Assembly (NCBI GenBank): GCA_903943975.1
Contig: CAJAQB010000013.1
Coordinates: 186,001 to 250,000 of the forward strand
Reading direction: 5' to 3'
DNA: 64,000 bases
Source: Synechococcus lacustris
GTDB lineage: Bacteria > Cyanobacteriota > Cyanobacteriia > PCC-6307 > Cyanobiaceae
Shown: positions 36,129 to 44,266 of the stretch, piece after piece
How the letters are laid out: every line of letters begins with the position of its first letter
Position numbering within the stretch: the stretch's first letter is position 1
Translations under genes and position numbers: made by a program
The notes under the pieces: model-generated
Databases searched by the model: none
Told to the model about the DNA's origin: nothing
The model's input: only the letters and a program-made list of their open reading frames with translations

Positions 36129-36656
36129 ATGGGCCGCACGCTGGAGGATAAGCAACAGATTGTCGAGGAACTCAAGCAGTTACTCGGTGAGGCCGAAATG
36201 GCCCTCGTGCTCGATTACTGCGGACTCTCCATTAAGGAGTTGAGCGACCTGCGTGGTCGTCTTGCCGCAGCGAACGGTATCTGCAAGGTGACCAAAAACA
36301 CCTTGATGCGCCGTGCCATTGATGGCAATAGCACCTGGTCCAACCTCGAGCCCCTGCTGAAGGGCACCAACGCCTTCGTCCTGATTAAGGGCGATGTCGG
36401 TAGTGCCGTGAAGGCCGTGCAGTCTTTTCAAAAAGACAGCAAGAAGTCGGAGTTGAAGGGGGGCCTCTATGAGGGCCGCCTGCTCAATGAAAACGACATC
36501 AAGGCCATCGGTGACCTGCCCTCCAAGGAGGTGCTATTGGCACAGATCGCAGGCGCCATCAATGCTGTGGCCACAAAGCTGGCCGTCAGCATCAACGAGG
36601 TTCCCTCTGGTCTCGCCCGGGCGCTCAAGCAGCACGCCGAAAGCGGCGACAGCTGA
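36129..36656 (+). CDS. rplJ: Ribosomal protein L10
   Basis: A protein of 175 residues from ATG 36129; the frame upstream is open but is leader [23 protein letters not shown] and [13 protein letters not shown] are L10 hallmarks. The C-terminal helix ([11 protein letters not shown]) anchors L7/L12 dimers on the stalk. It precedes rplL by 36 bp. Confidence 0.97.
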   Translation: MGRTLEDKQQIVEELKQLLGEAEMALVLDYCGLSIKELSDLRGRLAAANGICKVTKNTLMRRAIDGNSTWSNLEPLLKGTNAFVLIKGDVGSAVKAVQSFQKDSKKSELKGGLYEGRLLNENDIKAIGDLPSKEVLLAQIAGAINAVATKLAVSINEVPSGLARALKQHAESGDS

Positions 36657-36692
36657 GTTCCATCGATCCCCCGTTCTGTTGTTTTCCTAATC

Positions 36693-37076
36693 ATGTCTAC
36701 AAAAACCGACGACATTCTCGAATCGCTGAAAACCCTCAGCCTGCTGGAAGCTTCCGAGCTTGTTAAGCAGATTGAAGAGGCTTTCGGTGTGTCCGCCGCC
36801 GCTTCCGCCGGCGCCGTGATGATGGCCGCCCCTGCCGCCGCCGCTGAGGCAGTGGAAGAGCAAACCGAGTTCGATGTCATCCTCGATGGCTTCGACGCGG
36901 CTGCCAAGATCAAGGTGCTGAAGGCTGTGCGTGAGGCCACCGGCCTTGGCCTGTCCGAAGCCAAGACCCTGGTGGAAGCTGCCCCCACCCCCGTCAAGGA
37001 AGGCATCGCCAAGGCGGCTGCTGAAGAGCTCAAGAAGGCCCTCGAAGAAGTGGGCGGCAAGGTCACCATCAAGTGA
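36693..37076 (+). CDS. rplL: Ribosomal protein L7/L12
   Basis: A protein of 127 residues. The N-terminal dimerisation helices ([20 protein letters not shown]) are followed by an Ala-rich hinge (about 40-55). The C-terminal factor-binding domain contains [20 protein letters not shown]. It is the stalk protein that recruits translation GTPases. A strong terminator follows 22 bases after the stop. Confidence 0.98.
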   Translation: MSTKTDDILESLKTLSLLEASELVKQIEEAFGVSAAASAGAVMMAAPAAAAEAVEEQTEFDVILDGFDAAAKIKVLKAVREATGLGLSEAKTLVEAAPTPVKEGIAKAAAEELKKALEEVGGKVTIK

Positions 37077-37098
37077 TCTAGCCGGGGACCCTTGTTTA

Positions 37099-37123
37099 CC
37101 CCTGCTGCGGCAGGGGTTTTTTT
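37099..37123 (+). terminator. Rho-independent terminator of the rplJ-rplL operon
   Basis: A perfect 7-bp stem CCCCTGC/GCAGGGG with loop TGCG is followed directly by seven T residues. It lies 22 bases after rplL, in the right orientation. Confidence 0.92.
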
Positions 37124-37170
37124 ATGGCGGCCTGGCTGCTCCCTAGCGGTTTCAGCTAAGGGCCTAGGCC

Positions 37171-37196
37171 AAAAAAAAAGCCCCGCAAGGCGGGGC
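37171..37196 (-). terminator. Rho-independent terminator for the DUF3747 gene
   Basis: Read on the minus strand, a 7-bp GC stem (GCCCCGC/GCGGGGC on the plus strand) with a 3-base loop is followed by nine T residues. It lies about 140 bp past the stop of the minus-strand gene and faces the rplL terminator. Confidence 0.88.
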
Positions 37197-37337
37197 AAAG
37201 GGTTTGGACTCAGCCAGGAGTCTGTCCTTGTTTCGACCCTGGTGGAGTCCTCACTCCTCACACCCCAGGAAATTAACCCCAGGGAGGCGGAGGGCCTCCT
37301 GCAGGGGGACAGCTGTTTGATTGGTCTGGGTCCTGGC

Positions 37338-37982
37338 TCAGGGCCGGAAGGGCACCACCTTCAGGGGGATCACCCGGCTACGGCCCGTCGCTTTGGCGGG
37401 GGGAGGACTGGCCAGGCCAGTCCCGGAGGAAAAACCAGCCGCGGGGGGAGCCCCATTCCCCGAGAAGTACACATGGCTGAGGGCCTGGCCGTTGTAGGTG
37501 CGGCGGCTCAGGCTCCAACCGGCTTCGAGCTTCAGGGCCACAAAGGCATCGGCCCGGGGGCGACTGGGCAGGGGGGCCTGGGCAATCAACACCCCATCGC
37601 CCCCCCGGCGGGGCAGGCCCAGCAGCAGCAACTGACGTCCCTCCGGGATCAGGCGCAGGTCATGGCTGAGGGCCTGGTCCCGTTGGCCGAGGCGTAGGGA
37701 ATAGCCGTTGCTATCGATGTAGCGGTTGCAGATCCCGGTGAAGTCAAAGCCGATCAGGCTGGGGTCGATCAAGCCATCCGGCCGCCGCTGCCAGCAGCTG
37801 GGGCTCTGGCGGATCTGCTCGAGCACCAGCAGTTTCCAGCCCCCCTGGGCTAGGGGCTGGCCCAGCACCACAAAGCGCTGCTGGTCTAAGGGGGCGCTGC
37901 TAAACAATTGGGCCCGGGCTGGAGCGAGGCCCAGAGCCAGAGCCACGGCCCCAACCACGGCTACGGCCAGCCCCCCGGCCAT
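37338..37982 (-). CDS. DUF3747 family exported protein
   Basis: A protein of 214 residues. MAGGLAVAVVGAVALALGLA is a signal peptide with cleavage near ARAQ. The mature part has DQQRFVVLGQPLAQGGWKLL followed by VLEQIRQSPSCW and GFDFTGICNRYIDSNGYSLR, the features of DUF3747, a cyanobacterial family of unknown function. Two cysteines (PSCW, GICN) probably pair. Starts at 38048 or 38039 are also in frame, but they would overlap the divergent rnhA and lack a clean signal peptide. Confidence 0.75.
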   Translation of the reverse strand: MAGGLAVAVVGAVALALGLAPARAQLFSSAPLDQQRFVVLGQPLAQGGWKLLVLEQIRQSPSCWQRRPDGLIDPSLIGFDFTGICNRYIDSNGYSLRLGQRDQALSHDLRLIPEGRQLLLLGLPRRGGDGVLIAQAPLPSRPRADAFVALKLEAGWSLSRRTYNGQALSHVYFSGNGAPPAAGFSSGTGLASPPPAKATGRSRVIPLKVVPFRP

Positions 37983-38037
37983 GGCCGTCCCCAGACCCGG
38001 CTGGCCTGCTTGTCCGAGTCCTCGGTAGGTTCGGCCC

Positions 38038-38799
38038 ATGGGGAACAACCAAGCCAGTGCAGTTCAAGACCCGTTGTACCGAACGGTGGTAGCCGCCGCC
38101 TGTGATGGGGCCTGCAAGGGCAATCCCGGGCCAGGGGGCTGGGGCAGTTTGCTGCGGTATAGCGACGGCACGGTGGAGGAGCTGGGCGGATTTGACCCCC
38201 AAACCACCAACAACCGCATGGAGCTCACCGCCTGCCTGGCCCTGCTTAAACGGCTCAAGGAGCTGCCCCTGGATCCAAAGCTGGCGATTCGCACCGACAG
38301 CAAATATCTGATCGATGGCTTTAGCCGTTGGCTGCCGGGCTGGAAACGCAAGGGCTGGCGCACCGCCTCCGGGGGGGCTGTGCTCAACCGCGAACTCTGG
38401 GAGGCCCTCGACGCGGCGCGCCTGCCCGGTGTGCCCCTGGTGCATGTGCGCGGCCACAGCGGCGACCCAGACAACGACCGCTGTGATGCGATCGCCGTGG
38501 CCTACTCCCGCGGCGAAAAGACCCCAGCGGCGGCGGTTCCGGTTGATGCGGTTCCCGTTGATCCGGCCCCGGCCCCCTTGCAACGCCTGTTGTCACGGCT
38601 GGAGCTGGCCGATCGCTTTGCCGAGGCCGGCTATGGGCTCAGCCTGGTGGAACTGGCCCAGCTGGTGGAACAGCCCCTCAGCCGCCTGGAAGAGCGGGAG
38701 GGGCCCTGGAGCTGGCGCCAATGGCTGGTGGAACCCGATGGGGAGGGCCGCTGGCGCCTGCGCCGGACCCCCCAGGGCGGCCCCCAGGGGGCTGAGTGA
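38038..38799 (+). CDS. rnhA: Ribonuclease HI with C-terminal extension
   Basis: A protein of 253 residues, about 100 longer than E. coli RNase HI. The catalytic set is visible: [15 protein letters not shown] (first Asp), [13 protein letters not shown] (Glu), [11 protein letters not shown] (second Asp), [18 protein letters not shown] (His loop and last Asp). KGWRT and the basic handle are present. Residues about 165-253 form an extension with [20 protein letters not shown] and a [10 protein letters not shown] segment of unknown role. It removes RNA from RNA-DNA hybrids. TGATG joins it to pyrD. Confidence 0.93.
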   Translation: MGNNQASAVQDPLYRTVVAAACDGACKGNPGPGGWGSLLRYSDGTVEELGGFDPQTTNNRMELTACLALLKRLKELPLDPKLAIRTDSKYLIDGFSRWLPGWKRKGWRTASGGAVLNRELWEALDAARLPGVPLVHVRGHSGDPDNDRCDAIAVAYSRGEKTPAAAVPVDAVPVDPAPAPLQRLLSRLELADRFAEAGYGLSLVELAQLVEQPLSRLEEREGPWSWRQWLVEPDGEGRWRLRRTPQGGPQGAE

Positions 38800-39968
38800 T
38801 GGGCACTTCCCCCTCAGCCCCAGACCCCTGGCAACGCTTCCTCGGCCCTTTGCTGGCCTCCGACGGCGGCGCCGATGCCGAATGGTTGAGTGAGCTCAGC
38901 CTGGGGGGGTTGGCCCTGGCTAGCCGCTGGCGGCAATTGCCGCCCCTGCGGCTGGCCCTGGCGGCCGCCGCCAAGGCCCTACAACGCCACGACCGGCGGC
39001 TCGAACAGAGCCTGTTTGGTTGTCAGTTCAGCAATCCAGTGGGGTTGGCGGCTGGTTTCGATAAAAACGGTGTGGCAGCAGCGATCTGGCATTGCTTTGG
39101 CTTTGGTTTTGCCGAGTTGGGCACGGTTACTTCCCTGGGGCAGGCCGGTAACCCCCGCCCGCGGCTGTTTCGCCTGGCGGCGGAGCAGGCGGCCCTTAAT
39201 CGCATGGGCTTCAACAACCGGGGGGCGGCGGCGCTGCGGCAGTTGCTGGAGGCTCAACAGCTGCCGGCCCCGGGCCAACGGCCGGCGGTGTTGGGGGTGA
39301 ACCTGGGCAAATCGCGGCTTACCCCCCTGGATCGGGCCGCCGATGACTACGCCGCCTCCCTGGAATTGCTGGCCCCCCTGGCGGACTACGTGGTGATCAA
39401 TGTGTCATCGCCGAATACGCCGGGGCTGCGGGAGCTGCAGGATGAAACCTTGCTGCGCCAACTGGTGGAACGGCTGCGGCGGCAGCCCGCCTGTCCGCCG
39501 TTGCTGGTGAAGATCGCCCCGGATCTGGAGGACGCCGCCATTGATGCGGTGGCCCGCCTCGCCTACGACGAAGGCCTGGCGGCGGTGATCGCCACCAACA
39601 CCAGCCTTGATCGTTTTGGTCTTGGCGCCCGGCTGTTAAGCCAAACCGGCCGCAGCCTGGCGGAGGAGGCCGGTGGCTTGAGCGGAGCGCCCCTGCGGGG
39701 CCGGGCCCTGGCGGTGTTGCGGCGGCTGCGGGCCAGCGCCGGCCCTGATCTGCCCCTGATCGGCGTGGGGGGCATCGATAGTGCCGAAGCGGCCTGGGAG
39801 CGGATCGCTGCCGGGGCCTGCCTTGTGCAGGTCTATACCGGCTGGATTTACAAGGGCCCGGAATTGGTGCCCCAGATCCTTGAGGGGCTGCTGGCCCAGC
39901 TCGATGGCCATGGGCTGCCAAGCATCGCCGCCGCCGTTGGTTGTGGTTTGCCCTGGCGGGAGGCTTAG
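38799..39968 (+). CDS. pyrD: Dihydroorotate dehydrogenase, quinone type
   Basis: A protein of 389 residues catalysing dihydroorotate to orotate with quinone as acceptor. An N-terminal helix segment typical of class 2 enzymes precedes [16 protein letters not shown], the FMN site. [35 protein letters not shown] (catalytic Ser region) and [19 protein letters not shown] follow in order. The start is ATG 38799, overlapping the rnhA stop; an in-frame GTG lies one codon upstream. The 5' coupling with rnhA is translational. Confidence 0.95.
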   Translation: MGTSPSAPDPWQRFLGPLLASDGGADAEWLSELSLGGLALASRWRQLPPLRLALAAAAKALQRHDRRLEQSLFGCQFSNPVGLAAGFDKNGVAAAIWHCFGFGFAELGTVTSLGQAGNPRPRLFRLAAEQAALNRMGFNNRGAAALRQLLEAQQLPAPGQRPAVLGVNLGKSRLTPLDRAADDYAASLELLAPLADYVVINVSSPNTPGLRELQDETLLRQLVERLRRQPACPPLLVKIAPDLEDAAIDAVARLAYDEGLAAVIATNTSLDRFGLGARLLSQTGRSLAEEAGGLSGAPLRGRALAVLRRLRASAGPDLPLIGVGGIDSAEAAWERIAAGACLVQVYTGWIYKGPELVPQILEGLLAQLDGHGLPSIAAAVGCGLPWREA

Positions 39969-40006
39969 GGGCGCCCTAAGTTCACGGCGACTGCCCTGCT
40001 GTTGCC

Positions 40007-40957
40007 GTGTTCTCGGGCCTCACCGAGCAGCTGATGCCGCTGCGCCAGCGGCTGCTGAAGCCCTTCCGGCGCACCCGCCTGGCCGTGGAGATAGAAGACG
40101 AGCATCTCTCGCTGCTGGAATTTCTACCGGGCCAGGGGGATTTGCTGGTGCGCCAATGGTTCACCACCCCCCTGCCCGCTGGGGTGTTCAGCGCTGGGGT
40201 GCCCCAGTTGCCCGATGCCCTGGGGGATCTGCTGGGCGATCTGGTGTTGCAGGGGGGAATCAACGCCCCCGGGGCCCTGGCCAGCGTGCCCACTGCTGCG
40301 GTGAACCTGCGGCTGTTGGGGTTGCCGCCCCAGCTGGCGGGGGCGGAGTTGCGGGCCCTGCTGCAGCAGCGGCAGGCCCGCCTTGATTTGCCCTTCCCCC
40401 TCGGGGAGGCCGAGCTGGACCTGGAGCCCCGGGGGGACTGTGTTCTGGGGGCGTTCATGGCTGTGGAGGCCCTGGACCGCTGGATCCAAACCTTTACGGT
40501 GGCTGGCCTGGAGCTCCATGGTCTGGAACCGGCGACCATGAGCCTCGGAAGGGCCCTGGGGGGGGCTTTTCAGGCCTTTGCCAGTGATGACTGGCTGGGG
40601 GTGCTGGATCTGCAGACCCAGCGCTGGGATCTGGTGCTGTGGCTGGCAGGGTTGCCCCGGTTTCAGCTCAGTTTTGAGCCCAAGAAAGGGCCGGAACAAA
40701 TTCAAGGGCTTTTAGCCCTGTTTAAGCGCCAGGGGCGCCTAACCCCGGGGGGGGAGCTGGCCCAGCTCTGGTTAGTGGGGCCTGGCGCTGATGATCCGGC
40801 CATGGCAATCCAGTTGAGCGAATGTTTTGCCTGTCCGGTGGCCCAGGCGGACCCCCAGGCGGCGCCGGGTTTGCAGTGGGCGGATAGCTGGCAGATGCGG
40901 GCCCCCGCCAGCCTCAGCCGTTTGCTTGGCCTGGCCCAGCGGGGTAGAGAACGATGA
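40007..40957 (+). CDS. pilM: PilM-like type IV pilus assembly ATPase-fold protein
   Basis: A protein of 316 residues. The N-terminus LAVEIEDEHLSLLEF is a weak form of the actin-like phosphate-1 motif of PilM. LRALLQQRQARLDLPF and AVEALDRWIQTFTVAGLELHGLEP match the middle part of PilM/Type IV pilus proteins. It would sit in the cytoplasm and bind the PilN N-terminus. Start GTG 40007. It overlaps the next gene in ATGA, and the three genes form an operon. Confidence 0.75.
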   Translation: MFSGLTEQLMPLRQRLLKPFRRTRLAVEIEDEHLSLLEFLPGQGDLLVRQWFTTPLPAGVFSAGVPQLPDALGDLLGDLVLQGGINAPGALASVPTAAVNLRLLGLPPQLAGAELRALLQQRQARLDLPFPLGEAELDLEPRGDCVLGAFMAVEALDRWIQTFTVAGLELHGLEPATMSLGRALGGAFQAFASDDWLGVLDLQTQRWDLVLWLAGLPRFQLSFEPKKGPEQIQGLLALFKRQGRLTPGGELAQLWLVGPGADDPAMAIQLSECFACPVAQADPQAAPGLQWADSWQMRAPASLSRLLGLAQRGRER

Positions 40958-41613
40958 GCTTGGATTTACTGCGCCAGCGGCGGGCGGCATTGGCGGTGGC
41001 CCCAGACCAGCCCTTGCCCCTGCGGAAGCTGCTTTTTACCGGAGGCTTGATCGGTGCCGGTTTGTTCTTGTTCACCGGGGCCGTGGGTCTGCTGTTGCTG
41101 GCCCGTCAGCAGTTGCTGAGCCAGGAGCTGGAACAGTTGGCGCCCCTGGCGGCCCGCAGCGCCGCCGCCCAGGCCACGGCCCAGACCATCCGTGCCCAGG
41201 CCCTCAAGCAGGGGGCGGCCAACCGCAAGCTCAGCGCCGCCCTATTGGCCGTGCCGGCCAGTTCCGCCTTGCTCAGCGAGCTGGCCCGCCTCACCCCGGC
41301 GGGGGTGCAGCTCAGCAGTGCCGCCGTGGGCCCGGCCGCCCTGCAATTGGAGGGCAATGCCGCCGATCCCAATGGCTTCATTCGGCTCAATGGCCTGCAA
41401 TTGGGTTTGCAGGCCTCGTTGTTGTTTGACCCCAAGGGGGTGGTATTGCAGCAGGCCCAGCGGGAGGAGCACAGCCCCCTGATTCGCTTCCGCCTGGCGG
41501 CGGCCTTCGCCAAGGGGAAGCAGCCCCTCAGTGAGCAGCAACTCAAGGATTTGGGGGCCGTGGGCATGGCCCGGCGCCTGGCCTTGCTGCGCCAGGGGGG
41601 GCTTTTGAAATGA
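40954..41613 (+). CDS. pilN: PilN-like inner-membrane pilus assembly protein
   Basis: A protein of 219 residues. A short cytoplasmic leader (SLDLLRQRRAAL) is followed by one membrane helix (FTGGLIGAGLFLFTGAVGLLLL), a coiled coil, and a periplasmic alpha-beta domain with LLSELARLTPAGVQLSSAAV, as in PilN. It aligns the platform with PilM and PilO. Assignment rests on topology and operon position. ATGA overlap at both ends. Confidence 0.72.
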   Translation: MSLDLLRQRRAALAVAPDQPLPLRKLLFTGGLIGAGLFLFTGAVGLLLLARQQLLSQELEQLAPLAARSAAAQATAQTIRAQALKQGAANRKLSAALLAVPASSALLSELARLTPAGVQLSSAAVGPAALQLEGNAADPNGFIRLNGLQLGLQASLLFDPKGVVLQQAQREEHSPLIRFRLAAAFAKGKQPLSEQQLKDLGAVGMARRLALLRQGGLLK

Positions 41614-42308
41614 CTAATTTCCAACCCCAGAGTCCCCCCCCCTTTGGCCTCAGCAGTGAACGGCTGCTGTTGCTGTTGCCGGCCCTAGGGGGACTGCTGC
41701 TGAGTGTTGGCCTGGCGCTGGCCTGGCTGTTGCCCCTGGGCCAAACGTTGCAGGGCCTCGATCGCCAGCGGCAGGAACGCCAGCGCCAGCGGGATCAATG
41801 GCCCGTGGCCCTGCAACGCCAGACGAAGGCCAGAAGCGACCTGGAACGGGCCAATCAGCAGCAGCAGCAGTTACTCCAGCTGGTGGCGGGCACCAAGCAA
41901 CTGGACACCCTGTTGGCCCAGTTGGCGGTGGAGGCCGCCGGGGCGGGGGTGGCTTTAGACAGCGTTGAACCCCAGGCGGCTGAGCTGTCGGCGGCGGTGC
42001 CGGAAACCAAAGCCGGCAAGGCGGCTCCCCCAGCAGCGGATCCCCTGCTGGTGCCTGGCCTAGAGAAGCGCAGTCAGCTGGTGATTGCCTCCGGTCGTTT
42101 CCCCGAATTGCTGGCCTTTTTGCGGCGGCTGGAGAGCCTCTCCCCCCTGGCGGTGGTCTCGGACCTAAACCTGAAGCATGTGGATTCCACCAAGCAGGGG
42201 GAGCCGGAGCGCACCACCCTCAAGTTCAATCTCACGGCTTATAGCCGTGCTGCAACTAGGCCTGAGGGCCCGCTCCCGCTTGCTTCAAAACATCCCCTTG
42301 CCAATTAG
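41610..42308 (+). CDS. pilO: PilO-like inner-membrane pilus assembly protein
   Basis: A protein of 232 residues. One membrane helix (LLLLPALGGLLLSVGLALAW) is followed by a coiled coil (LQGLDRQRQERQRQRDQ to LLQLVAG) and a periplasmic domain with ASGRFPELLAFLRRLESLSPL, the PilO pattern. The secretin pilQ, which often follows, is not there; the next gene is on the opposite strand. The last 24 bp overlap that gene. Confidence 0.75.
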   Translation: MTNFQPQSPPPFGLSSERLLLLLPALGGLLLSVGLALAWLLPLGQTLQGLDRQRQERQRQRDQWPVALQRQTKARSDLERANQQQQQLLQLVAGTKQLDTLLAQLAVEAAGAGVALDSVEPQAAELSAAVPETKAGKAAPPAADPLLVPGLEKRSQLVIASGRFPELLAFLRRLESLSPLAVVSDLNLKHVDSTKQGEPERTTLKFNLTAYSRAATRPEGPLPLASKHPLAN

Positions 42309-43085
42309 TTTCAGGGCATAGGGGGCCAGCTGTTGCAGCATGCCGGCGGCGCCGCCCAGCAGGCTGCTGCCCCAGCCATTGCCTGTGGTCTTTTTGGGGC
42401 CCTCCAGCAGCTGTTGGGAGCTGTGCTCCAGTTGATCCGCCAGCTGGATTTCGCCACTGCTGCGATAGAGCTTTGCCGCATAGGCAAAGTCCTGGGCAGC
42501 CAGCTGGGTTTTGGCCTGTTCAGTGCGGGCGATCCCGCGGGCCATCCAGCTAATTGCGGCCGTTGGTTGCTTGGCGATCGCCTCGCTGAAGCGTTGTTCG
42601 GCCTCCGGGTGGCGGCCCTGCAATGCCTGTTCCACCCCGGCGTTATGGAGGTCTGCATAGCTGCTGGCGCTGGGGTTCACCCCCTTGGCCCCTTTCCAGT
42701 GGCTGAGGCTGAGGGCATTGCTATCCAGCTTTGCCCCACTGAGATCAGCCTCCCGTAGGTCTGTGCCCTCCAGCCGGGCGCCCCGCAGGTCAGCGCCGCT
42801 GAGATCAGCCCCCAGCAGCACCGCCTGGCGCAGGTCGCTGCCGCGTAGGTCGGCGCCCTCCAATACGGCCCGGCTCAGGTTTGCCCGCCGCAGCGTCGCC
42901 CCCTTCAGCCGGGCCCCCCGCAATTGCCCATGCACCAGGTCGGCATCATCCAGCTGACAGCGTTCACAGCGCCCTTGTTCCAGCAGCCGCTGCAGCGCCC
43001 CCAGATCCTCAGCCCAGCCCGCTGGCGCCCCCAGGCTCAGCAGAAGTGCCAGCTTTGCCCAGCTTCCCAGCGCCCAGCTCCTCAC
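42285..43085 (-). CDS. Exported pentapeptide-repeat protein with TPR-like C-terminus
   Basis: A protein of 266 residues. A signal peptide (LALLLSLGAPAGWA) is followed by two cysteines (RCERC) and about 13 pentapeptide repeats of A(D/N)LxG type (residues about 45-120: GARLKGATLRRANLSRAVL). These form a right-handed beta helix. The C-terminal half has a TPR-like pair (HNAGVEQALQGRHPEAEQRF; ARTEQAKTQLAAQDFAYAAK). Function is unknown; an export to the periplasm or thylakoid lumen fits the signal. The start is GTG. Divergent from the CobC-like gene. Confidence 0.8.
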   Translation of the reverse strand: MRSWALGSWAKLALLLSLGAPAGWAEDLGALQRLLEQGRCERCQLDDADLVHGQLRGARLKGATLRRANLSRAVLEGADLRGSDLRQAVLLGADLSGADLRGARLEGTDLREADLSGAKLDSNALSLSHWKGAKGVNPSASSYADLHNAGVEQALQGRHPEAEQRFSEAIAKQPTAAISWMARGIARTEQAKTQLAAQDFAYAAKLYRSSGEIQLADQLEHSSQQLLEGPKKTTGNGWGSSLLGGAAGMLQQLAPYALKLIGKGMF

Positions 43086-43144
43086 CCCAGGCTCCCTGTT
43101 CGGCCCGTTCTATCGGTTGGGCCCCCCTGCGTCACCATGGGGCC

Positions 43145-44257
43145 ATGGTGCAGATTCCGCCCCGCCATGGCGGCAACCTCCAGCAGGCCGCGGCCCGCCT
43201 GCATTGCCGGCCTGACCAGCTGCTGGATTTCAGTGCGTCGCTAGTGCCTTTTGGGCCCCCCTGGTCGCTGCGCTGGGCCCTGGCCCAGGCCCTGGGCCCA
43301 GCTGCGGCCTCGCCGCTGGTGGTTTATCCCGACCGCTCCTATGGCCAGCTGCGGGGGGCAATTGCTTCCCACCATCGGGTGGATCCCGAGGCTGTGCTGC
43401 CTGGCAATGGGGCGGCGGAGTTGTTCACCTGGGCTGGGCGGGAGGCGGCGGCCGAGGGGCTCAGCCTGCTGCCGGTGCCAGGTTTTGTTGATTACGAGCG
43501 GGCGCTGGCCTGCTGGAACGCTGGCTTCCAGCGCCTGCCCTTGGCTTTGAACGGTTGGACCGCCAAGCCCGCTGACTTCACTGCTGCCCTGCTTAACCCC
43601 GACGCCCTGGGGTTGGGCTCGGTGCTGTGGATCACTAATCCCCATAACCCCACTGGCCAGCTCTGGAGCCGCGCTTCCCTGGAACCGCTGCTGGAGCGCT
43701 ATGCATTGGTGATCGTTGATGAGGCGTTTTTGCCCTTGGTGCCGGGGGGGGAAGCCCAGTCGTTGCTGCCCCTGGTGGCCCAGCACCCCCAGTTGCTGGT
43801 GATCCGTAGCCTCACGAAACTCTTTGCCCTAGCGGGCCTGCGCCTCGGTTATGCCATTGGTGCCCCGGCCCGCTTGGCCCGCTGGGCGGCCTGGCGGGAC
43901 CCCTGGCCCGTTAATGGTTTAGCCGCCGCCGTGGCTGCCCCCCTGCTGAAGGACGACCGCTGGCAGCGGCGGGTGCAGCGCTGGGTGGCAAAGGAAGGGG
44001 CTTGGTTTTTTAAGGAACTGCAGGGCCTGGGGGGGCTTACTCCCTTCCCCTCCGCTGCCAATTACCTGCTGGTGCGCGGTGAGCAGCCGCTCTTGGCGCT
44101 ACAGGAGCAGCTGGAGCAGCGGCGGATTCTTGTGCGGGATTGCCGCAGTTTTGTGGGCCTTGATGGCCATTGGTTGCGCTTGGCCCTGCTGGATCGTCGG
44201 CGCAATCAAACCTTGCTGTCGGCCCTGAAAGGGGCCCTAACCTCCAGCCACCGCTAA
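43145..44257 (+). CDS. cobC: PLP-dependent aminotransferase, CobC/threonine-phosphate decarboxylase-like
   Basis: A protein of 370 residues of fold type I. HGGNLQQAAARLHCRPDQLLDFS is the typical N-terminus of CobC/CobD (L-threonine-O-3-phosphate decarboxylase) proteins of cobalamin nucleotide-loop assembly. ITNPHNPTGQ is the substrate loop, VIVDEAFLPL the PLP-pyridine Asp, and IRSLTKLFALAGLRLGYA the PLP Lys. The HisC family is close, so the substrate is not certain. ATG 43145 is chosen because upstream sequence in frame only mirrors the pentapeptide gene. A start nine bases after its stop belongs to thyX. Confidence 0.8.
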   Translation: MVQIPPRHGGNLQQAAARLHCRPDQLLDFSASLVPFGPPWSLRWALAQALGPAAASPLVVYPDRSYGQLRGAIASHHRVDPEAVLPGNGAAELFTWAGREAAAEGLSLLPVPGFVDYERALACWNAGFQRLPLALNGWTAKPADFTAALLNPDALGLGSVLWITNPHNPTGQLWSRASLEPLLERYALVIVDEAFLPLVPGGEAQSLLPLVAQHPQLLVIRSLTKLFALAGLRLGYAIGAPARLARWAAWRDPWPVNGLAAAVAAPLLKDDRWQRRVQRWVAKEGAWFFKELQGLGGLTPFPSAANYLLVRGEQPLLALQEQLEQRRILVRDCRSFVGLDGHWLRLALLDRRRNQTLLSALKGALTSSHR

Positions 44258-44266
44258 CTGAACGGC

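Noticed and set aside
42881-43144. N-terminal extension of the CobC-like protein
   Set aside because: Pro/Ala-rich antisense of the pentapeptide gene; ATG 43145 gives the normal N-terminus.
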